Source: Candidatus Gastranaerophilales bacterium
GTDB lineage: Bacteria; Cyanobacteriota; Vampirovibrionia; Gastranaerophilales; Gastranaerophilaceae
NCBI GenBank assembly: GCA_023662705.1
Contig: JAMPIM010000036.1
Span: 1-17,427, forward strand
Reading direction: 5' to 3'
Length of the DNA: 17,427 bases
Under the pieces are notes generated by a model that searched no databases, was not told the DNA's origin, and worked only from the letters and a program-made list of their open reading frames with translations. This document shows positions 7,992 through 13,088 of this stretch, piece after piece. The position numbers and the translations under genes are program-made. The first letter of the stretch is position 1, and every line of letters starts with the position of its first letter.

Positions 7992-8487
7992 TATTCCTCC
8001 TTTTGAACAAACTTAATCCAACAACAATTATCGTCAGAATCAAAGACATAAGTTCAAATGCCCAAACATATTTTACAAAAATTCCGCTTCCAAAAGCAGA
8101 CATTGCACTGACAGGATTCACTCCGTAAAAGTCAGGAATTTCAAGTCCAAAACGTATTATCGAAAACGATGCAATAACAAACAAACCTAAAATAAAACAC
8201 ATTGCAAATGTAAGTTTTGAATTTGGCTTATCTACATTGTTTTTAGGATTTGTAAACATTATTGCCAAACCCAAGATAACAGGCACAGCAAGTCCGTAAA
8301 TAGCGATTTGAATAACAGCATTGTACTCTGAACCTAAAACATAGAACAGCACACCTGCAAGGAAAAACACCATTATTGCAGACAAAAGCGAATAAAATAT
8401 GTTTCTGAAAGCAATAGCTGCTATCGCGAACAAAATCATTAAAATTGAAACAGGATAAAAAACTATAGGATTATCAATTCCGTTCAT
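7984..8487 (-). CDS. nuoJ: NADH-quinone oxidoreductase (complex I) subunit J
   Basis: NuoJ is a five-helix membrane subunit whose third helix carries a pi-bulge in solved structures. The 167-residue product has five hydrophobic segments and family-typical stretches: FRNIFYSLLSAIMVFFLAG near the start and EYNAVIQIAIYGLAVPVILGL in the middle. E. coli NuoJ is 184 residues, so this is slightly short at the C-terminus. The ATG has a GGAGGG ribosome site 5 nt upstream and overlaps the end of nuoI by 14 bp, which suggests coupled translation. Confidence 0.93.
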   Translation of the reverse strand: MNGIDNPIVFYPVSILMILFAIAAIAFRNIFYSLLSAIMVFFLAGVLFYVLGSEYNAVIQIAIYGLAVPVILGLAIMFTNPKNNVDKPNSKLTFAMCFILGLFVIASFSIIRFGLEIPDFYGVNPVSAMSAFGSGIFVKYVWAFELMSLILTIIVVGLSLFKRRNNG

Positions 8488-8827
8488 TTCGTCCCTCCAA
8501 TTTATATATTAATTCTAAATCATTTTTATCTTCTGTTGCAAGTTCGTATTCTCCGCTCATTTTAATTGCACCTTTAGGACAATAATAAGCACAATTTCCG
8601 CAAAAAATACACTTCTTCAAATCTATTTTAAACTCTTCTTTTGTCATAGTAATCGCACCTGTAGGACAAACTTTGATACAGCAATAACATCCCGCACAAT
8701 GCTTAACAACAGGTTTCCCGCGGAAATTTTCAGGCAGCGTCTGTTTTTTTTCAGGATATTCTAACGTCACAGGACGCTTGAACAAGTGTTTAAATACAGT
8801 CAACATTCCCACAAGGCACTTAAGCAT
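8474..8827 (-). CDS. nuoI: NADH-quinone oxidoreductase (complex I) subunit I, short 2x[4Fe-4S] form
   Basis: NuoI carries two [4Fe-4S] clusters (N6a and N6b) that pass electrons toward NuoB. Both ligand sets are complete: C44, C47, C50 and C54 in the first motif, C73, C76, C79 and C83 in the second, each followed by CPxGAI. An extra C49 sits inside the first motif. The protein is only 117 residues against about 180 in E. coli, with a short linker between the motifs. I used the ATG at 8827 rather than the GTG at 8833 because AGGAGG lies exactly 5 nt before it. The start overlaps nuoH by 8 bp. Its length recalls ferredoxin-like subunits of group 4 hydrogenases and Fpo, but the operon leaves no doubt that it belongs to complex I. 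Confidence 0.93.
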   Translation of the reverse strand: MLKCLVGMLTVFKHLFKRPVTLEYPEKKQTLPENFRGKPVVKHCAGCYCCIKVCPTGAITMTKEEFKIDLKKCIFCGNCAYYCPKGAIKMSGEYELATEDKNDLELIYKLEGRNERN

Positions 8828-9893
8828 AAACACCTCCTGACAAGAACTTGAAAATTACCATCAAGAACAAATTCAAAATCGATATAGGAAGCAAAACTAC
8901 CCACGAAAACTTTAATAAATCATAAGGAGCCATTCTCGTAAGCGCTGCACGCACCCAGATTGCCAAAAAGATTATTACAAACGATTTTGCAAGAAGCCAG
9001 AAAGCCTGTTCAAAATACAACATCCAGCCTGATGTTAAATATTTTCCTAAAGGAGACAAATACCCGCCCAGAAATAAAACTGCAATAAATAAAGAATTTG
9101 CAAACAACATTGCATACTCACCCAGATAAAACAGAGCAAATCTCATGCCGGAATACTCCGTATTATACCCGCAAATCAATTCACTCTCTGCCTCAGGCAA
9201 ATCAAACGGACAACGATTAAGTTCAGCAAGAGTACAAATAAACATAATCACAAACCCGATAAAACACGGAATAAAATTCCAGCCTAAAAGTCCATTTGCA
9301 GAACTTTGAGCAAGAGTAATCTGGGTTAAGTTCATTGATGAAGCCAAAACCACTACTGCAAGAACAGTAAACGCTATCGGAAGCTCATACGCTAAAACCT
9401 GCGCCACATTCCTCATTGCGCCAAACAAAGAATATTTATTATTACTTGCCCAGCCTGCCAGAAGAATACTCAACACAGGAAACGCGGCAAGCACCATATA
9501 AATCAGAAGATTAGTCTGAAAATTCATAAAAGTGAATTCCGCACTAAACGGAATCAAACCCAATACAACCAGCACAGGCACAAACATCAAAATCGGAGCA
9601 AGGTTAAATAAAAACCTGTCCGCGCCTGACGGAGTAATATTTTCTTTGCATAAAAGCTTAAATGCATCCGCAATTGTCTGCAAAACGCCCCATAAGCCAA
9701 CACGATTAGGGCCTTTTCTCTGAGTAAACCATCCAAGTAGTTTTCTCTCCAAAAGAACAAGCGCAAGAATTACCAAAAGAAGTACAGCAAAAATTATACA
9801 AGCAGGCAGGATATAGAAAGTTATATCCCCAAACAACTGCGGGATATTATGTTTTGCCAAGAATTCAATGTATAAAAAATACAAATAATTCAC
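8820..9893 (-). CDS. nuoH: NADH-quinone oxidoreductase (complex I) subunit H
   Basis: NuoH anchors the peripheral arm to the membrane and forms most of the quinone chamber. The 357-residue product has about eight or nine membrane helices and the strongly conserved family motifs: ERKLLGWFTQRKGPNRVG at 49-66, KLLCKENITP, and the acidic loop AELNRCPFDLPEAESEL at 223-239, followed by GYNTEYSG at 242-249. No conserved acidic residue of the loop is missing. Translation starts at GTG, overlapping the nuoD stop in a TAGTG arrangement, with GGAGG 10 nt upstream. In genomes with 14 subunits nuoE, F and G would sit directly before this gene; here it follows nuoD immediately. Confidence 0.96.
   Translation of the reverse strand: MNYLYFLYIEFLAKHNIPQLFGDITFYILPACIIFAVLLLVILALVLLERKLLGWFTQRKGPNRVGLWGVLQTIADAFKLLCKENITPSGADRFLFNLAPILMFVPVLVVLGLIPFSAEFTFMNFQTNLLIYMVLAAFPVLSILLAGWASNNKYSLFGAMRNVAQVLAYELPIAFTVLAVVVLASSMNLTQITLAQSSANGLLGWNFIPCFIGFVIMFICTLAELNRCPFDLPEAESELICGYNTEYSGMRFALFYLGEYAMLFANSLFIAVLFLGGYLSPLGKYLTSGWMLYFEQAFWLLAKSFVIIFLAIWVRAALTRMAPYDLLKFSWVVLLPISILNLFLMVIFKFLSGGVYA
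8833..8838 (-). promoter_or_regulatory. Shine-Dalgarno AGGAGG deciding the nuoI start
   Basis: This perfect AGGAGG is 5 nt before the ATG at 8827 and overlaps the alternative GTG at 8833, which rules that GTG out as the start. Confidence 0.7.
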
Positions 9894-10978
9894 TACTTGT
9901 CGACCTCCGGTAAAATTATATCGAGAGAACCCGCAATTGCAATTGCATCATTGAGGTACTCCCCGACTAATAATTTTCTTAAAAGATTCACCGCATAATA
10001 AGAACCTGTCCGCCATTTCAAACGATAAGGACATTTTCCCCCGTCAGATTTAATATAACAGCAAGCCAAACCTCTCGGAGCTTCAATTTCAGATTCATAT
10101 TCACCTTCAGGAAGTTTAAGATTTAAAGGATTAATAAGATTCTGCTCCAAATCTCCGCCTTTTTTAAGATAAACAACCGCCTGACGAACAATTTTAGCAC
10201 TTTCTTCAAGCTCTAAAATTCTTGCTATATAACGAGCAAAAGAGTCACCTTCCTCCAAAACAACAGTTCTGAAATCAAATCCGCTGTATAAATTATCTCT
10301 CAGGCGGAAGTCCAAACTCATTCCGCTTGCTCTTAGATTTACTCCAGTAATAGAACCGTTCAATGCCGTTGGAATATTTAAAACTCCTTTACCTACAGTT
10401 CTTTTTCTAAAAATCGGATTTTCGGTAATAATCTTGTTATAATCTTCTATCTTTTCAGGCAAGATATCAAGAAATCTTTCAACATCATCAAGGTCAAAAA
10501 CATCACGCCTTACTCCGCCAAAGACGAAATAATTATTCATCATTCTCTGACCCGTAATTTTCTCAAAGTATTGAAGTATCATTTCTCTTTCTCTAAATGC
10601 ATAGAAGAACGGAGAAACCGCCCCCAAATCCATCAGAAAAGCACCAATCCATAAAAGATGTGAAGCCATTCTGTTTAACTCAAGCATCATTACTCTGATT
10701 GCGCGAACTCTATCTGACAACTTAACATCCAGAGCTTTTTCCACCGTCCTGCAAAGGAGTTCAGAGTAGAAAAAACCTGCAAGATAATCTATCCTGTCAA
10801 CCGTTGGCAGATACTGGATATAGCTGAGTTTTTCAGCCATTTTTTCCATACCGCGATGCAGATATCCTACATCAGGTTCACAAGATACAATTCTCTCTCC
10901 GTCAAGTTCTAGTATCAATCTCAAAACCCCGTGCGTAGAAGGATGCTGAGGCCCGAGATTAAGTTTGAGTTTACTCAT
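9893..10978 (-). CDS. nuoD: NADH-quinone oxidoreductase (complex I) subunit D
   Basis: NuoD is the 49-kDa-type subunit that forms the quinone site with NuoB and NuoH. It has 361 residues, shorter than most because it begins almost at the conserved GPQHPSTHGVLRL motif (residues 9-21). The quinone-site histidine (H16) and tyrosine (Y65 in DRIDYLAG) are present. Other conserved stretches are GYLHRGMEKMAE, LELNRMASHLLW, a REREMILQYFE region and the C-terminal GSLDIILPEVD. The final residue is Lys where most homologues end in EVDR. The nickel-ligand CxxC pairs of [NiFe] hydrogenases are absent, so this is a true complex I subunit. It starts 1 bp after the nuoC stop with only a weak purine-rich ribosome site. 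Confidence 0.96.
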   Translation of the reverse strand: MSKLKLNLGPQHPSTHGVLRLILELDGERIVSCEPDVGYLHRGMEKMAEKLSYIQYLPTVDRIDYLAGFFYSELLCRTVEKALDVKLSDRVRAIRVMMLELNRMASHLLWIGAFLMDLGAVSPFFYAFREREMILQYFEKITGQRMMNNYFVFGGVRRDVFDLDDVERFLDILPEKIEDYNKIITENPIFRKRTVGKGVLNIPTALNGSITGVNLRASGMSLDFRLRDNLYSGFDFRTVVLEEGDSFARYIARILELEESAKIVRQAVVYLKKGGDLEQNLINPLNLKLPEGEYESEIEAPRGLACCYIKSDGGKCPYRLKWRTGSYYAVNLLRKLLVGEYLNDAIAIAGSLDIILPEVDK

Positions 10979-10979
10979 C

Positions 10980-11369
10980 CTAATTATCTTTCTTTAATGG
11001 GTGACCATCCCAGTCTTCTGGCATATAAAGACGTTTTAGTTCTTCATTACCGATAAATTTAACACCGAACAAATCATAGATTTCTTTCTCGTCAGCAACA
11101 GCCGAATCAAATATTTCAGATACACTTTCCGCTTCGTCTTTTACATTGACAGCAATAAGCACATCTTCTTCGTCTTCTGTTGAAAATAAATGATATGTAA
11201 GTTCTATGCCGTTTTCTTTATTATCAACCGCAATAATTTCTTTTAATAAATCAAAACCGTAATTTTGTTTTACAAAATCCAAAGTCTTTTTAAGATTAGA
11301 TTTAATAATAATCTTATCTTCCGTGAGTTCACAATCTCCAAATATATTTTTTAATTCTTCTATATTCAT
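10980..11369 (-). CDS. nuoC: NADH-quinone oxidoreductase (complex I) subunit C
   Basis: NuoC is the 30-kDa-type structural subunit of the peripheral arm. The signature is clear near the C-terminus: KEIYDLFGVKFIGNEELKRL followed by MPEDWDGHPLKKD. At 129 residues it is shorter than typical free-standing NuoC (about 150-200), keeping the core fold but little N-terminal or C-terminal extension. It is separate from NuoD, unlike the NuoCD fusion of E. coli. A CAGG element about 7 nt before the ATG is a modest ribosome site. The 21 bp gap to nuoB holds nothing else I can identify. Confidence 0.93.
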   Translation of the reverse strand: MNIEELKNIFGDCELTEDKIIIKSNLKKTLDFVKQNYGFDLLKEIIAVDNKENGIELTYHLFSTEDEEDVLIAVNVKDEAESVSEIFDSAVADEKEIYDLFGVKFIGNEELKRLYMPEDWDGHPLKKDN

Positions 11370-11390
11370 TTTTATACCTGCTTTCTATAT

Positions 11391-11930
11391 TTATTCTACA
11401 CCTAATTTAGTTACGGATAACTCATCATCTGTATATAAACCGCAAACAGACTGATGATTTTCCATAAACTCTTTTCTGGTAATAATTGATTCTGTTTTTA
11501 TCTTATTCTGTAGTTTTCTTATCGCATCAATCAAAGATTCAGGCTTAGGCGGACACATCGGAAGATAAATATCCACAGGAATAATCTTATCAATTCCTTT
11601 CACAACCGAATAAGAAGTTTCGGCAAACATACCGCCGCCACAAGTGCAAGCACCCATTGCAATAACATACTTAGGCTCTGCCATCTGTTCATATAACCTT
11701 AAAAGAACAGGCGCCATTTTATAAGTAATAGTACCCGCGCAAATTAATAAGTCCGCCTGCCTAGGAGAACCTCTAAAAACTTCCGAACCAAAACGTGCAA
11801 TATCGTTATTGGAAGCAACCGTCTGCATCATCTCTATCCCGCAGCAGGATGTCGCAAACGTAAGCGGCCATAAAGAATTTGCTCTGCTCCAATTTAAGAT
11901 ATAATCAATGGAAGTTACAATTACGTTCAT
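11391..11930 (-). CDS. nuoB: NADH-quinone oxidoreductase (complex I) subunit B
   Basis: NuoB carries cluster N2, the [4Fe-4S] centre that reduces quinone. From the ATG at 11930 it has 179 residues. All four ligands are visible: adjacent C29-C30 in ATSCCGIEMM, C95 in MGACTCGGG and C126 in PMCPPKPE. An additional cysteine, C97, sits two residues after the third ligand, where most homologues have a small residue. FRGSPRQADLLICAGT is the usual family segment. I preferred the ATG because AGGTGG lies 5 nt before it; a GTG nine bases further upstream has no ribosome site. The ATG overlaps the nuoA stop (TAATG). Confidence 0.96.
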   Translation of the reverse strand: MNVIVTSIDYILNWSRANSLWPLTFATSCCGIEMMQTVASNNDIARFGSEVFRGSPRQADLLICAGTITYKMAPVLLRLYEQMAEPKYVIAMGACTCGGGMFAETSYSVVKGIDKIIPVDIYLPMCPPKPESLIDAIRKLQNKIKTESIITRKEFMENHQSVCGLYTDDELSVTKLGVE

Positions 11931-12301
11931 TAAATCCACCTCAGCATTTTTTTATTAACTGCAAAATAAAGTCCCAGAAGCAGAATCAGCACAAACAAAA
12001 AAGCTTCTATAGCAGCAAATATTCCCAGTGAATTCAGAGACAATGCAAACGGATACAAGAAAATTGTTTCAATATCAAAAACCAAGAACAGAATAGCATA
12101 ATTAAAATATCTGATATTGAATTTAATTTTTGCATCAGAAAAAGGAACAATTCCGCATTCATAAGCAGAATTTTTGATTACAGACTCTTTTTTATACTGG
12201 CATAAAAACCCTGCAACAACCATTATCAATGCAAACAGAGTTGATAGTATAACGAAAATTGCCAGACAGACGAGTTCTTTCAAATTGAGCTCCTTTACCA
12301 T
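11930..12301 (-). CDS. nuoA: NADH-quinone oxidoreductase (complex I) subunit A
   Basis: NuoA is a three-helix membrane subunit next to the quinone chamber. The product (123 residues from ATG) matches the family: SAYECGIVPFSDAKIKFNIRYF in the loop after helix 1 and AILFLVFDIETIFLYPF at helix 2, with the conserved Cys, Asp and Glu residues. It is the first gene of the 11-gene operon. The start is uncertain: the ATG at 12301 has no ribosome site, while a TTG six codons later (12283) has AAGGAG 6 nt before it and would give 117 residues. A candidate promoter whose transcript would begin near 12298 also favours the TTG. The coordinates give the longer ATG reading. Confidence 0.94.
   Translation of the reverse strand: MVKELNLKELVCLAIFVILSTLFALIMVVAGFLCQYKKESVIKNSAYECGIVPFSDAKIKFNIRYFNYAILFLVFDIETIFLYPFALSLNSLGIFAAIEAFLFVLILLLGLYFAVNKKMLRWI
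11936..11941 (-). promoter_or_regulatory. Ribosome site AGGTGG deciding the nuoB start
   Basis: AGGTGG lies 5 nt before the ATG at 11930. It overlaps the alternative GTG at 11939, which makes that upstream start unlikely. Confidence 0.5.
12290..12295 (-). promoter_or_regulatory. Shine-Dalgarno AAGGAG pointing to an alternative nuoA TTG start
   Basis: AAGGAG lies 6 nt before the in-frame TTG at 12283. No ribosome site precedes the ATG at 12301, so this element suggests that nuoA really starts at the TTG. Confidence 0.45.
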
Positions 12302-12304
12302 TAT

Positions 12305-12333
12305 ATTTTGTACTAAAAGTTTTTTTGTTACAA
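12305..12333 (-). promoter_or_regulatory. Candidate promoter of the nuo operon
   Basis: On the minus strand TTGTAA (12333-12328) and CAAAAT (12310-12305) are 17 bp apart, directly upstream of nuoA. The -10 box matches at only four of six positions, so the call is weak. It is the only upstream non-coding space for the eleven-gene operon. Confidence 0.3.
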
Positions 12334-12352
12334 TAGATTATATATATATATT
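12325..12352 (+). promoter_or_regulatory. Candidate promoter of the TPR gene, divergent from nuoA
   Basis: TTGTTA (12325-12330) and TATATT (12347-12352) are 16 bp apart, ending 11 bp before the ATG at 12364. The leader would be only a few bases, so translation might be nearly leaderless. The -10 lies at the end of an alternating TA tract (12340-12351), which makes its exact position uncertain. It overlaps the candidate -35 of the nuo operon on the other strand. Confidence 0.35.
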
Positions 12353-12363
12353 AAGATGAATTT

Positions 12364-13017
12364 ATGCGACAACCTTCTATAATAGTTTTATTAATAGCAC
12401 TTGTAATTATGGGCATTAGCCCCGCAGCCTTTGGTGCAATAAGAGGAAAGATAGATTACTCAATACCTGTCGATTATTCAAAACTCTCCGAACCTGAGCT
12501 TGAATCCAAGGCAAAAGTTTATTACTTCAATGCGCTTAAATACAAGGACAACAAAATAAACGAAGATATAACAAATGCACTTATGCTTTATAATGTTTTA
12601 TTAAATATGAACCCCGACAGTTTAAACTACTGTGTTAAACTGGGTTCTCTGTATGACAAACTCGGAATGGACAAACACGCAAGAGGGAACTTTGCACGCG
12701 CCATCGGAATAGACAACTCTCAGCCTGAACCATATTTTTACTATGGAGAGTTTTATTACAAACGTGAAATGTACAGAAAAGCGCTTAAATATTACGGTGA
12801 AGCATACAGCCGAGGTTACACGACAAATTATGATATGCTCTACAAAATGGGTGATATTTATGAAAAATTCGGAGACACGCGCTCTGCTCTAAAATACCTG
12901 CAAGATGCTTCCGCTCAAAATCCAAACAGCGAATTGGATAATAAAATCAAAAGGATTGAAGCACAAGACTCTATAAACAACGAATATTATTCAAACACAA
13001 GAATAAGAATTAAATAA
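12364..13017 (+). CDS. Secreted or periplasmic TPR-repeat protein
   Basis: The 217-residue product has a signal peptide: Arg-2, a hydrophobic core at about 6-18, and a likely cleavage site near residues 22-25 (SPAAFGA). From about residue 60 to 195 it is built of tetratricopeptide repeats: helices containing ALMLYNVLLNMNPD, then LGSLYDKLGMDKHARGNFARA, YFYYGEFYYKREMYRKALKY and MGDIYEKFGDTRSALKYL. The W-G-Y-A-type spacing with Pro at repeat ends is typical. TPR proteins act as assembly scaffolds, often for envelope, pilus or secretion machines; no enzyme motif is visible. It is transcribed away from the nuo operon, so no functional link can be claimed. No clear Shine-Dalgarno sequence precedes the ATG. 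Confidence 0.8.
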   Translation: MRQPSIIVLLIALVIMGISPAAFGAIRGKIDYSIPVDYSKLSEPELESKAKVYYFNALKYKDNKINEDITNALMLYNVLLNMNPDSLNYCVKLGSLYDKLGMDKHARGNFARAIGIDNSQPEPYFYYGEFYYKREMYRKALKYYGEAYSRGYTTNYDMLYKMGDIYEKFGDTRSALKYLQDASAQNPNSELDNKIKRIEAQDSINNEYYSNTRIRIK

Positions 13018-13019
13018 AA

Positions 13020-13045
13020 AAAGAGGCAGTGTTACCTGCCTCTTT
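13020..13045. terminator. Bidirectional intrinsic terminator
   Basis: AAAGAGGCAG and CTGCCTCTTT form a perfect 10-bp stem with a 6-base loop, placed between the convergent TPR gene (stop 13017) and EF-hand gene (stop 13089). On the minus strand the stem is followed by a long U-rich tract, making it a strong terminator for the EF-hand gene. On the plus strand the tail is weaker (TTTATGTT). Confidence 0.85.
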
Positions 13046-13088
13046 ATGTTAATTAAACAACCGTATTCTATCTTACATCTTTATTTTG

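Noticed and set aside
9893..10978. Could the operon be a group 4 [NiFe] hydrogenase instead of complex I?
   Set aside because: The large-subunit homologue lacks both CxxC nickel-ligand pairs and has the quinone-site His and Tyr; NuoA, J and K are also present.
12340..12352. TA dinucleotide tract as a phase-variable repeat
   Set aside because: It is short and in an AT-rich promoter gap; nothing shows length variation.
12174..12359. Small plus-strand reading frame antisense to nuoA
   Set aside because: It mirrors nuoA, has no ribosome site, and covers the divergent promoter region.
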